Assembly (NCBI GenBank): GCA_013044035.1
Contig: JABEVE010000026.1
Span: forward strand, 62,001-126,000
DNA length: 64,000 nt
Reading direction: 5' to 3'
From: Burkholderiales bacterium
GTDB lineage: Bacteria > Pseudomonadota > Gammaproteobacteria > Burkholderiales > Burkholderiaceae_C
Shown: positions 49,148 to 60,198 of the stretch, in pieces
Layout: every line of letters begins with the position of its first letter
Position numbering within the stretch: position 1 is the stretch's first letter
Position numbers and translations under genes: made by a program
Notes under the pieces: generated by a model
What the model was told of the DNA's origin: nothing
The model's input: only the letters and a program-made list of their open reading frames with translations
Database searches by the model: none

Positions 49148-49213
49148 TCCTGAGGCGGTGTGTGAGCAGAGCACCACACCTCCATGACCCCATCGTCACT
49201 TGAACCTGCCTTC

Positions 49214-50806
<1,593 letters not shown>

Positions 50807-50812
50807 ACCGCC

Positions 50813-51719
<907 letters not shown>

Positions 51720-51847
51720 CCGATCTTCGTGTGCCTCGCCGCTTTCCAGTGCGTATCGCCGTGACCCCGGCGTCACGCTCTGTCGGAGCCATCGGCTTGA
51801 TTGCATCAACCTTTCATCAACCGCCCTCGCTTGAGGCGATCACCCAC

Positions 51848-52795
51848 ATGACTGCGACAAACGCTACCCATCAAACCCATGCACGCGGCCTGCTGCGGCT
51901 GATCTCACCCTCTGGCGCTGTGCCCGAGCCCGAGCGCATCGAGCGTGCCGAGCGGCATTTACTGGCACTCGGTTTTCGCGTGCAGCGTGACACCCAGGTC
52001 TTGAACCGGGTGCAGCGCTTTGCCGGAACCGACCCCCAACGCCTGCAGGCCATCCACCGGGCAGCGCGCAGCAAGGCGCGGGTGGTGCTGGCCACACGCG
52101 GCGGCTATGGTCTTGGCCGCATCCTGCCGCGGCTGGACTATGCCTTGCTGGCCGAGGCCATGACCCAGCGTGAGCAATGCTGGGTGGGACATAGCGATTT
52201 CACCGCGCTGCAATTGGCGGTGCTGGCGCAGACCGGCGCCGTCACCTACAGCGGACCGATGGCGGCTTACGACTTCGGCAACGAGAAACTCGACGACATC
52301 ACCGTGGACAGCTTTCTCGACGCCCTGGACGGCAGCCAGGAGGCGGTGGGCTTCACCTGCGACGACGCCCCGCGCGGGTTGGACGCCGCTGGTGTGTTAT
52401 GGGGTGGGAACCTGTGCCTGGTGGCCAGCCTGGTGGGCACGCCTTACCTACCCAGGCAACGCGGTGTGCTGTTCCTGGAAGACGTTGCCGAGCAACCTTA
52501 CAGCGTGGAGCGCATGTTCACCCAGCTTTTGCACGCCGGTGTGCTGCAGCGGCAAAAAGCCGTGGTGCTGGGCGCATTCACCGAGTACAAACTCACCGCG
52601 CACGATGCCGGCTTCGACCTGGCGGCTGCCGTGGCATGGCTGCGCGTCCAACTCAAGCCGCATGGCGTGCCGGTTATCACCGGCCTGCCGTTCGGCCATG
52701 TGCGGACCAAGCTGACCCTGCCCCATGGCGCCAGGTGCCGCCTGGTGCGTGATGGCGGCGAAGCCTATCTGGTGTTTGCCCACGCCCACGGCTGA
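51848..52795 (+). CDS. ldcA: LD-carboxypeptidase (S66 family)
   Basis: Removes the terminal D-alanine from muropeptide tetrapeptides during cytoplasmic peptidoglycan recycling. The 315-residue product shows LLRLISPSGAV, ATRGGYGLGRILPRLDY, the nucleophile region WVGHSDFTALQLA, GVLWGGNLCLVASLVGTPYLP and LFLEDVAEQPYSVERM with the catalytic Glu. ATG at 51848 is used; the frame runs upstream to 51731 without conservation. It is followed by a convergent gene only 11 bases away. Confidence 0.92.
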   Translation: MTATNATHQTHARGLLRLISPSGAVPEPERIERAERHLLALGFRVQRDTQVLNRVQRFAGTDPQRLQAIHRAARSKARVVLATRGGYGLGRILPRLDYALLAEAMTQREQCWVGHSDFTALQLAVLAQTGAVTYSGPMAAYDFGNEKLDDITVDSFLDALDGSQEAVGFTCDDAPRGLDAAGVLWGGNLCLVASLVGTPYLPRQRGVLFLEDVAEQPYSVERMFTQLLHAGVLQRQKAVVLGAFTEYKLTAHDAGFDLAAAVAWLRVQLKPHGVPVITGLPFGHVRTKLTLPHGARCRLVRDGGEAYLVFAHAHG

Positions 52796-52806
52796 GGCAC
52801 AGTGTC

Positions 52807-53805
52807 TCAAGCGCCGGCGTCGCCGGATCGGCCGATCCGCACCACGATCTTGCCCATCGTTTCGCGCCGGCTGAGCCGCGCGATGGCTTGCGCCGCCTGA
52901 TCCAGCGTCACCTGCTCGGTGATCTCCGGACGCAGGCTGCCCGCGGTGAACCCTTGCAGCAATTGCCGCACATTGCCGGCATGTTGCTTCGGGTTGCGCT
53001 GCACCGCCTCGCCCCAGTAGACGCCGAGAATCTGGCGTTCTTTCAGCAACGCGAGATTGAGCGGGATGCGAGGAATGTCGCCCGCCGCGAAACCCACCAC
53101 GAGGTAGCGGCCACGCCAGGCCGTGGCGCGCAGTGCGGCTTCGGCGTAAGCGCCGCCCACCGGGTCGAGCACCACGTCGGCGCCTTGGCCGTCGGTCAGC
53201 GCCAGCAGGCCTTGGCGCAGGTCACCGCTGGCATAGTCCAGCAGGACGTCGGCACCATGCGCCTGGGCGAGCTGCAGTTTCGCTTTGCTGGATGCCGCGG
53301 CGATCACCCGCGCGCCCATGGCCCTGGCGATGTCCACCGCCGCCAAGCCCACACCACCACCGGCACCGAGCACAGCCAGGGTTTCGCCGGGCTGCAACTG
53401 CGCCACATCTTGCAGCGCGTGAATGGCGGTGCCGTAGGTCAGCATGAACGCCGCACCTTGCTCAAAGCTCATGCCGGCCGGCAGGGGCATCACGCGGCGT
53501 GTGTCCACCGCGCAGCGTTCGGCCAGGCCGCCGTGGCCGGCGAAGGCGATGACGGCATCGCCCGGCTTGTAGGCCGTCACGCCAGCGCCTGTCTGCAGAA
53601 TGGTCCCGGCAAACTCGGCGCCGGGCGAGAAGGGCAGGGGTGGCTTGGTCTGGTAGAGACCCTGGACGATGAGTGCGTCGGGAAAGTTCAACCCGCAGGC
53701 GCGCACCGCGATCACCACCTCGCCGGGTGCTGCGGTGGGGTCGGGCGCGTCGCCCAGACGCAGCGTGTCGATCGGGCCATAGGCCATGCACAGCAGGGCT
53801 TTCAT
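52807..53805 (-). CDS. NADPH:quinone oxidoreductase-like MDR protein
   Basis: A 332-residue zinc-free medium-chain reductase. It has PGEVVIAVRACGLNFPDALIVQG and the NADPH site VLGAGGGVGLAAVDIARAMGARVIAAASS (quote limited to GAGGGVGLAAVDIARAMG, about 147-164); no zinc ligands are seen. Probable substrates are quinones or alpha,beta-unsaturated carbonyls. Last gene of a five-gene minus-strand run; its ATG overlaps the SDR stop as ATGA, so translation is coupled. In this setting it may reduce an enoyl or enone intermediate. Confidence 0.85.
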   Translation of the reverse strand: MKALLCMAYGPIDTLRLGDAPDPTAAPGEVVIAVRACGLNFPDALIVQGLYQTKPPLPFSPGAEFAGTILQTGAGVTAYKPGDAVIAFAGHGGLAERCAVDTRRVMPLPAGMSFEQGAAFMLTYGTAIHALQDVAQLQPGETLAVLGAGGGVGLAAVDIARAMGARVIAAASSKAKLQLAQAHGADVLLDYASGDLRQGLLALTDGQGADVVLDPVGGAYAEAALRATAWRGRYLVVGFAAGDIPRIPLNLALLKERQILGVYWGEAVQRNPKQHAGNVRQLLQGFTAGSLRPEITEQVTLDQAAQAIARLSRRETMGKIVVRIGRSGDAGA

Positions 53806-54686
53806 CGGGACACCTCGGCAGCGGTGGGGGGCGTGGGTGAAACCGGGGGCGTCAGCGGCGTGGGATTACGGCCCTGCACCATGTCCTGGCAACGCAGCTC
53901 CACCGCCTGCAAAATTTTGCGGTGCGGCACGATGTAGAACTGCCCTTGCTCCACGGCAGAGAACGTGACGCGGGCGATGTCGTCGGGCGTGAGCTTGCCG
54001 GACTGCACCGCCTGGGCCATACGCGCAGCGTAGGCGGCTGATTGCGGCGACAGTTCGGGCTCGGCGCCGAAACGCGGCTGCCGGTGGCGCCCGCTCTGGT
54101 TGATGCCGGTGGGCACCCAGGCTGGGCACAGCACCGAAACACCGACCCGCGAGTCCTGCTCGGCAAGCTCCGCATACAGGGTTTCCGACAACGTGACCAC
54201 GCCATGCTTGCTCACGTTGTAGGCCGCCATGCCGGGGCTCGACACCAGGCCCGCTGCGGAGGCGGTGTTCACCACATGGCTGGGCTCGTGTTGCTGCTGC
54301 ATGCGCGGCACGAAATGGCGAATGCCGTGGACCACGCTCATCAGGTTGACCCCCAGCACCCAGTCCCAGTCGGCGGTGCTGTGCTCGGTGGTGAGTCGGC
54401 TGCAGCCCACACCGGCGTTGTTGAACAGCAGATGCACGGCGCCGAAACGGGCGAAGCCGGCATCGGCCAGGGCGGCCACATCAGCCTCACGGCTGACGTC
54501 GGCCGCGTGCAGCAACAGACGTCCGGGCGGCAGGCCAAGGCTGGCTGTGGCGTGTTGCAAGCGGTCGACGTCGAGATCGGTCAGCACCAGCTTCATGCCG
54601 CGCGCGGCCGCCTGCCGCGCCAGGGCCACGCCGATGCCGCCGGCGGCACCGGTGATGACGGCTGTTTTGTCCTGAAAGTTTTGCAT
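53802..54686 (-). CDS. Short-chain dehydrogenase/reductase
   Basis: A 294-residue classical SDR. The cofactor motif is TGAAGGIG (about 12-19), then FNNAGVG, and the catalytic Ser (TASAAG) with Tyr-x-x-x-Lys (YNVSK, about 159-163). Asp near residue 36 (LTDLDVDR) suggests NAD preference. The substrate is unknown, probably a secondary alcohol or ketone. ATG at 54686 is used; an open frame continues upstream to 55565 as a shadow. It belongs to the catabolic minus-strand operon. Confidence 0.87.
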   Translation of the reverse strand: MQNFQDKTAVITGAAGGIGVALARQAAARGMKLVLTDLDVDRLQHATASLGLPPGRLLLHAADVSREADVAALADAGFARFGAVHLLFNNAGVGCSRLTTEHSTADWDWVLGVNLMSVVHGIRHFVPRMQQQHEPSHVVNTASAAGLVSSPGMAAYNVSKHGVVTLSETLYAELAEQDSRVGVSVLCPAWVPTGINQSGRHRQPRFGAEPELSPQSAAYAARMAQAVQSGKLTPDDIARVTFSAVEQGQFYIVPHRKILQAVELRCQDMVQGRNPTPLTPPVSPTPPTAAEVSR

Positions 54687-54724
54687 GGGAAGTCCGTTGG
54701 AGAGTGTCAGCAAAGGAACGCCGT

Positions 54725-55843
54725 TCAGGCGGGGTCGAACACGATGACACCGCGGGCATTGCGCCCGGCTTGCAGGTCGCCGAAGGCTTGGGCGGCCTGG
54801 TCGAGCCGATAACGCTGGGTGATGAGCTGATCGAGCTTCAAGCGTCCGGCGCGGTACAGCGCAATGAGCCGGGGAAAATCCTGTTGCGGCCGGGCCGAGC
54901 CGTAGTAGCTGCCGGTGAGGGTCTTTTCCTCGAAGGTGAGGCTGGCAGTACGCACGCTGGTGACATCGGACTGAGCGGCCACGCCCACCACCACGGCCGT
55001 GCCCCCTTTGCGCAGGCTGCCATAGGCCTGCGCGACGAGCGTGCCCAGGCCGACGCACTCGAACGCGTAATCCACGCCGCCGTCGCTCAGCCGTTTGATG
55101 GCCTTGACCACGTTGGGCTCCAGGCTCGCATCCACAGTGTCGGTGGCGCCGAACAGGCGCGCGAACTGGAGCTTGTGAGCGACGGTGTCCACCGCGATGA
55201 TGCTGGCGGCCCCGGCGATGGTGCAACCCTGGATCGCGCTCAACCCGACGCCGCCGCAGCCGAACACGGCCACGCTCGAGCCGGCCTGCACCCGCGCAGT
55301 ATTGAACACTGCGCCCACGCCGGTCATCACGCCGCAGGCCATCAGGCAGGCCGGCTCGAGCGGCATGGCAGCATCGATCTTCACCACGCTGTCCACATGC
55401 AACGTGGCGTATTCGGCCATCACGCCGCAACCGGAAAACACCGACAGGGGCTGGCCGGTGGCGTCGAACGTGCGTACCGTGCCGTCGGGCAGGGTGGTGA
55501 GAGCCCTGGCGGCCTGGTCGCAGAGCTGCGGCCTGCCGGTCTGACAATAGCGGCAACGCCCGCACATGCTGACGAAGGAGCTGACCACGGCATCGCCCAC
55601 GGCGAGTCGGGTCACGCCCTCGCCGACATCGACCACGATACCGGCGCCTTCATGCCCCAACACCAGGGGCGGCGCCATCGGAATGGTGCCGTTGGTGGCC
55701 GAGAGGTCGCTGTGGCACACGCCGCAGGCGGCAAGGCGGATGGTGACTTCGTTGCGACGCGGTGGATCGACACGAATGGTCTCGATCTCGAATGCGCGTT
55801 GCGGGCTTCGACAAACCACGGCGCGGGCTTGGCGTGCAGGCAT
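54725..55843 (-). CDS. Zinc-dependent alcohol dehydrogenase, class III-like
   Basis: A 372-residue MDR alcohol dehydrogenase. Catalytic zinc ligands lie in CGVCHSD and GHEGAG. The structural zinc comes from four cysteines in CGRCRYCQTGRPQLC (about 94-108), and the cofactor site is VFGCGGVGLSAIQG. Related enzymes oxidise primary or benzylic alcohols. ATG at 55843 is preceded by GGAG. It lies between an acyl-CoA dehydrogenase and an SDR, suggesting a pathway from alcohol to acyl-CoA; an aldehyde dehydrogenase and a CoA ligase are not in the window. Confidence 0.9.
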   Translation of the reverse strand: MPARQARAVVCRSPQRAFEIETIRVDPPRRNEVTIRLAACGVCHSDLSATNGTIPMAPPLVLGHEGAGIVVDVGEGVTRLAVGDAVVSSFVSMCGRCRYCQTGRPQLCDQAARALTTLPDGTVRTFDATGQPLSVFSGCGVMAEYATLHVDSVVKIDAAMPLEPACLMACGVMTGVGAVFNTARVQAGSSVAVFGCGGVGLSAIQGCTIAGAASIIAVDTVAHKLQFARLFGATDTVDASLEPNVVKAIKRLSDGGVDYAFECVGLGTLVAQAYGSLRKGGTAVVVGVAAQSDVTSVRTASLTFEEKTLTGSYYGSARPQQDFPRLIALYRAGRLKLDQLITQRYRLDQAAQAFGDLQAGRNARGVIVFDPA

Positions 55844-55862
55844 GGGGATTCTCCTGAAAGGT

Positions 55863-56987
55863 TCAGGCCGCGAGCGGGCCGCGGGCGACACGCTGCAACT
55901 GGGCATCGCTGTCGCCCAGCCAGAGTTCGATGGTGGTCAGGCGCTTGAACCAATGACTCACCTGCATCTCGTCGGTCATGCCCATGCCGCCGTGCAATTG
56001 CACCGCCTGCTGCGAGACGAAGCGACAGGCCTGGCCAACCCGCGCTTTGGCAGCGGCGAGCACGCGGCTGCGTTGCGGGGCGTCGCCGTGGGTGCACATC
56101 TCGGCGGCGAGCAGGGCCATCGAGCGCGCCTGCTCCACCTCCATCCACATGTCCACGGCGCGGTGCTGCAACACCTGAAAGCGTCCGATGGGCTGGCCGA
56201 ATTGCTGGCGGGTGTTGAGATAAGTGACCGTGGCGTCCAGGGTGGCCTGCAAAAGACCAACGCTTTCGGCGCACAGCCCTGCCAGCCACAAGGCGCGCAT
56301 GTCTTCAGCCATCGCCGCGCCCTGGCCGGCCGGATCGATGCGGGCATCGGCAGCAAGCTGCACACCATCCAGCTTCACGTCGGCGGCACGCTGGGCGTCG
56401 AGCAGGGCATAGGGTTGCAGGCTGACGCCGCGGCTGCGTGCGGGCACGGCGAACCAGGCAATCGTGGCGTCCTCGGCGCATGCCGATACCAGCAGGAGAT
56501 CGGCGAAGGGCGCCTGCAGCACCAGGGTCTTGGTGCCGTCAAGCCGCCAGCCGTCGGCATGGCGCGTCGCCTGGGTCGTGGGCTGCTCGATGTCGAAGCC
56601 TTCGCCCAGCTCGAACACCGCAGGTGTGGCGATCGCCTGGCCCACGGCCAGGCGCGGCAGCCAGGTTTGCGTGGCCGCGCTGTCTTCGCTGGCGGCGAGC
56701 AGTTGGGTGGCCAGCAGCGCGCTTGCCAGCACCGGCTCCAGCGGCAGCGCCGGGGCAAGGGTCTGCAAGGCATGCAGGCCGTCCTGCACACTCGCGTTCA
56801 AGCCGCCGTGGGCATCGGGCACAAGCAGGGCGGTGATGCCGAGTTCGGCCAAGGTTGCCCAGGCTTGCGGACTGAAGCCATCCGCGGATGCCGAAGCGCG
56901 GCGTTGGGCGAAGCCGTAGTCGCGCTGCATGAAGCGGCGCAGCGCGTCCGCCAGTTGGCACTGATCATCGGTGGGTTGCCACTGCAT
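55863..56987 (-). CDS. Acyl-CoA dehydrogenase-like protein, probable non-catalytic subunit
   Basis: A 374-residue acyl-CoA dehydrogenase-fold protein with the C-terminal landmarks TRQQFGQPIGRFQVLQHR (259-276) and LHGGMGMTDEM. The position of the usual catalytic Glu ('YEG') reads LWLG, and the alternative Glu of long-chain and isovaleryl types is also replaced (EDMRALWLAG). It lacks the N-terminal substrate-loop consensus. It lies ten bases behind a second, more complete dehydrogenase gene, so the pair may form a heteromer like PimC/PimD or the steroid ChsE enzymes, with this as the weaker half. ATG at 56987. Confidence 0.85.
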   Translation of the reverse strand: MQWQPTDDQCQLADALRRFMQRDYGFAQRRASASADGFSPQAWATLAELGITALLVPDAHGGLNASVQDGLHALQTLAPALPLEPVLASALLATQLLAASEDSAATQTWLPRLAVGQAIATPAVFELGEGFDIEQPTTQATRHADGWRLDGTKTLVLQAPFADLLLVSACAEDATIAWFAVPARSRGVSLQPYALLDAQRAADVKLDGVQLAADARIDPAGQGAAMAEDMRALWLAGLCAESVGLLQATLDATVTYLNTRQQFGQPIGRFQVLQHRAVDMWMEVEQARSMALLAAEMCTHGDAPQRSRVLAAAKARVGQACRFVSQQAVQLHGGMGMTDEMQVSHWFKRLTTIELWLGDSDAQLQRVARGPLAA

Positions 56988-56997
56988 GCGGTTTCCT

Positions 56998-58188
56998 TCA
57001 CAAACCCAAGGCGCGGGCCAGAATGTTCTTCTGGATTTCGTTACTGCCGCCAAAAATGGAGAGCTTGCGCCAGTTGGCGTACTGTGCGGCGAGCAGATCG
57101 TCACCCTGGTCTTCAGTCTCGGCCATGGCTGCGGGTGCTTCGACGCCCTCTGCGGCAGGCGCGAAGGGCAGGGCGCGCTGGCCCGCGGCGTGCATCAGCA
57201 GTTCCGACAGGCGCTGCTGCAACTCGCTGCCCAGCACCTTGAGCATGGAACTCTCCGGTCCCGGCGGGCCATCGCGCTGCAGCATGCGCAGTTGCGTCGC
57301 TTCCAGCGCCAGCAGATCGATCTCGATCTGGGCGACGCGCACCGCGAACAGCGCATCGCCGCGCAGGCGCTGGCCGTTGGCGTCGGTCCGGGCAACGATG
57401 TCCTTCAGGCGTGCCAGCTCCCGCTTGACGATGCCCACACCCGCAATATTGCTGCGCTCGTGACCGAGCAGGTATTTGGCAATGGTCCAGCCCTGGTTCT
57501 CCTCGCCCACGCGGTTGGCCACGGGCACGCGAACCTCGTCGAACCAGACCTCGTTGACCTCGTGTTCTCCATCCAGGGTGATGATGGGACGCAGCGTGAC
57601 GCCGGGTGAGCGCATGTCGATGAGCAAGAAGGAAATGCCCTGCTGCGGCTTGGTCGCGACGTCGGTGCGCACCAGGCAAAACATCCAGTCGGCGTATTGA
57701 CCGAGCGTGGTCCAGGTTTTCTGCCCGGTGACGATGTAGTCCTCGCCGTCGCGCAGCGCGCGGGTTTTGAGCGAGGCCAGGTCCGAGCCCGAGCCCGGCT
57801 CGGAATAGCCCTGGCACCACCACACCGTGCCACTGGCGATGTCGGGCAGCAGATCCCGGCGCTGGGCCTCGCTGCCAAAACGCATCAGCACAGGAGCCAG
57901 CATCTTCAGGCCGAAGGGCAGTTGCCGCGGCGCGCCAGCCAGGGCGCATTCCTCGTCGAACAGGGCTTGCTGAACAGCGTTCCAGCCGGTGCCGCCGAAT
58001 GGTTCCGGCCAATTCGGCGCGGCCCAGCCCTGGGCATGCAGGATGCGTTGCCAGCGCACGAAATCGCCCTTCTCCAGGCGCGAGCCGCGCAACACCTTGC
58101 GGCGGATGTCGACTGGCAGGGCCGCGCTTAAAAACCCGCGCACTTCAGCACAGAAATCGGCGTACTCGGGACACAAGTCGATATCCAT
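56998..58188 (-). CDS. Acyl-CoA dehydrogenase, probable catalytic subunit (PimC-like)
   Basis: A 396-residue FAD enzyme introducing the alpha,beta double bond into an acyl-CoA. It shows WPEPFGGTGW, the FAD/substrate segment CQGYSEPGSGSDLASLKT (125-142), GQKTWTT, and the end FGGSNEIQKNILA. The 'YEG' Glu is replaced by Gly, as in long-chain types. A Glu is present in the alternative position (GHERSNIAG, Glu244), so it can be active. First gene of the minus-strand operon; its promoter region is shared with the IclR gene and holds a palindrome. Confidence 0.9.
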   Translation of the reverse strand: MDIDLCPEYADFCAEVRGFLSAALPVDIRRKVLRGSRLEKGDFVRWQRILHAQGWAAPNWPEPFGGTGWNAVQQALFDEECALAGAPRQLPFGLKMLAPVLMRFGSEAQRRDLLPDIASGTVWWCQGYSEPGSGSDLASLKTRALRDGEDYIVTGQKTWTTLGQYADWMFCLVRTDVATKPQQGISFLLIDMRSPGVTLRPIITLDGEHEVNEVWFDEVRVPVANRVGEENQGWTIAKYLLGHERSNIAGVGIVKRELARLKDIVARTDANGQRLRGDALFAVRVAQIEIDLLALEATQLRMLQRDGPPGPESSMLKVLGSELQQRLSELLMHAAGQRALPFAPAAEGVEAPAAMAETEDQGDDLLAAQYANWRKLSIFGGSNEIQKNILARALGL

Positions 58189-58254
58189 GGGCGATCCATG
58201 TGCGCCATACCTGCGCAGGGTGGGAGAAAGCGGACACAATGCGATCGGCGGTAA

Positions 58255-58279
58255 AACCGCATTGCGGAATTTTGTTCCG
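58255..58279. promoter_or_regulatory. Palindromic site 1, candidate IclR-family operator
   Basis: CCGCATTGCGG (58257-58267) is a perfect 11-bp palindrome, overlapped by CGGAA-N5-TTCCG (58265-58279). The string GCATTGCGGAAT (58259-58270) recurs exactly at 61016-61027, upstream of the FadB-like gene. The site lies 67 bases from the acyl-CoA dehydrogenase start, in the region divergent with the IclR gene. Confidence 0.55.
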
Positions 58280-58373
58280 TGAAATATGGTGACGATTGTT
58301 CGGCGTGTTGGTTGGGCTGTCAAGCTTGGCCAGGCGCCACCTTCGCAGCAAGCATCGAGACTTCGCCCCGACC

Positions 58374-59198
58374 ATGAAAACGTCCATCTCCCAAGCGTCG
58401 CAGCCCAAGCGGATCGGCGAACCGAGCCCCGGCGCAGAGGACAACCGTCAATTCGTCACGGCGCTGGCGCGGGGGCTGGAGGTGTTGTCCAGCTTTCGCT
58501 CGCGCGACAAGTCCTTGGGCAACATGGAGATTGCCCAGCGCTGCAAACTGCCCAAGTCCACCGTCTCGCGCCTGACCTACACGCTCACGCGCCTGGGCTA
58601 CCTCGCGCAGGACGAGGACAGTGGCAAGTACCGTCTGGGAACGGCCACGCTGTCACTGGGTAGCACGGTGCTGGCGCGCATGGATGTGCGCCAGGTGGCG
58701 AGGCCACTGATGCAGGAACTGGCCGATGCGTCCAAGGCCATGGTGTCGCTGGGTACACGCGACCGCTTGTCACTCATTTATGTGGAAAACTGCCGCAGCG
58801 CCTCGGCGCTGACCCTGAGTCTGGACGTAGGTTCGCGCATTCCCATGGCCACCACGGCGATGGGCCGTGCTTACCTTGCCGCGGTGGGCGAGCGCGAGCG
58901 TGCCGCGGTTTACGACGATCTGGCCGCGCTCGACGGTCTGGCCTGGCCGGCGCTCAAGCGCGGCATCGACAAAGCCCTGGAGGACCATCGCACGCTGGGC
59001 GTGGCGTGCTCCTTCGGCGACTGGCAGCCGGACGTGAATGCCATTGCCTTGGGCTTCGACCCCGGCGGGGGCATGCCGTTGATGGCGATCAACTGCGGCG
59101 GCCCGGCGTTCCAGTTATCCCCCGCCTTCCTGCTGGAGGAGGTCAGGCCGAAACTGATCGCGATGGTGCAGCAACTCGAGCGCTTGATGCTGCGCTGA
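58374..59198 (+). CDS. IclR-family transcriptional regulator
   Basis: A 274-residue regulator. The N-terminal winged helix (about 25-85) holds ARGLEVLSSFRSRDKSLGN and the recognition region CKLPKSTVSRLTYTLTRLGYL. The C-terminal effector-binding domain (about 100-270) includes IPMATTAMGRAYLAA. IclR proteins respond to small organic acids or CoA-related metabolites. It is divergent from the acyl-CoA dehydrogenase operon, which it probably controls through the palindrome between them. ATG at 58374; the frame is open further upstream to 58296 without homology. Confidence 0.92.
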   Translation: MKTSISQASQPKRIGEPSPGAEDNRQFVTALARGLEVLSSFRSRDKSLGNMEIAQRCKLPKSTVSRLTYTLTRLGYLAQDEDSGKYRLGTATLSLGSTVLARMDVRQVARPLMQELADASKAMVSLGTRDRLSLIYVENCRSASALTLSLDVGSRIPMATTAMGRAYLAAVGERERAAVYDDLAALDGLAWPALKRGIDKALEDHRTLGVACSFGDWQPDVNAIALGFDPGGGMPLMAINCGGPAFQLSPAFLLEEVRPKLIAMVQQLERLMLR

Positions 59199-59294
59199 AC
59201 AGTCTTCGCTGCCGGCTGTCGTCCCGCCCGGTGGTCGTCGCGCATGCAGGCGTGGTCCCCGCAGGCTCGCGTGCCCGGACTGCCGTGGCGCGCT

Positions 59295-60185
59295 TCAAAC
59301 CGCACCCAGGAACGCACGGATTGCCGTCTCGACTTCCTGTGGCTGCTCGTGTACCACCCAGTGCGAACCACCCGGCACGCGATGGATGCGCAGATCGGGC
59401 ACGACGGCCTCCAACCCGTCGAGCAACACGGGCAAGAGGGCCGGATCCTGCTCCCCCCAGATCACCAGGGTGGGCATGGGGATGAGGAAGTCTTTCGGCT
59501 CCAGCTTCAAGCCTGCTGCACCCGCTTGTGTCGGCGTGGGTGGCACCAAGGGTGAGGCGCGGTAGTAGTGGAGCATTGCGTCCATGGCTGCGGGTTGCAG
59601 CCAGGCCTGCTTGTAGAGCGCGATCTCGACTTCGTTCAGCACGATCTCTCCCGTCACAGGATGACGAAACAGGTCGAGCAGACGCCGGCAATCGTCGCGC
59701 AGCAACAACTCGGCTGCGTCGCTCTCGCGAAAACGCAGCATGTATCGGCTCGCCGCTTGCTGTGCCGGGTCATGGGTGAGGGCGCGGGCAAAGGGAATGG
59801 GGTGGGGCGAGTTGATGATGACCAGCCGCGAGATGCATTGTGGCTGGCGCGCCGCCAGGCTCCAGGCCACCGCGCCGCCCCAGTCGTGCGCGACCAGCAC
59901 GCCGTGCGCATAGCCAAAGTGTTGCAGCAAGCCGAGCAAATCGTCCATCAACGGTTGCACCCGATAGGCGGCGACACCCTGCGGTTTGTCCGAGAGGTTG
60001 TAGCCGCGCAGGTCTGGCGCCAGGGCGAAATGATCACGGCTGAAGGCCGCGAGTTGCGCCTGCCATGCAGCCCAGCATTCGGGGAAGCCGTGGACGAACA
60101 GGATCAAGGGTTTGCCCGGCTCCCCCGCGCTCGCGGCGTGCAGACGAATGCCGCTGGGCAGGGTGACATCATGGTGTTGCAGCAT
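59295..60185 (-). CDS. Alpha/beta hydrolase, epoxide hydrolase-like
   Basis: A 296-residue alpha/beta hydrolase with epoxide-hydrolase hallmarks: the oxyanion motif HGFP (FVHGFPECWAAW), nucleophile Asp in VAHDWGG (about 102), LRGYNLSDKP, acid in GEQDPAL and base His in GGSHWVVHEQP. An Asp nucleophile fits epoxide hydrolase or haloalkane/fluoroacetate dehalogenase and excludes ordinary esterases. It lies 13 bases downstream of the ComB-like gene on the same strand. An epoxide substrate would suit the neighbouring alcohol and acyl-CoA oxidation genes. Confidence 0.87.
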   Translation of the reverse strand: MLQHHDVTLPSGIRLHAASAGEPGKPLILFVHGFPECWAAWQAQLAAFSRDHFALAPDLRGYNLSDKPQGVAAYRVQPLMDDLLGLLQHFGYAHGVLVAHDWGGAVAWSLAARQPQCISRLVIINSPHPIPFARALTHDPAQQAASRYMLRFRESDAAELLLRDDCRRLLDLFRHPVTGEIVLNEVEIALYKQAWLQPAAMDAMLHYYRASPLVPPTPTQAGAAGLKLEPKDFLIPMPTLVIWGEQDPALLPVLLDGLEAVVPDLRIHRVPGGSHWVVHEQPQEVETAIRAFLGAV

Positions 60186-60198
60186 GCCGCACTCCGGT

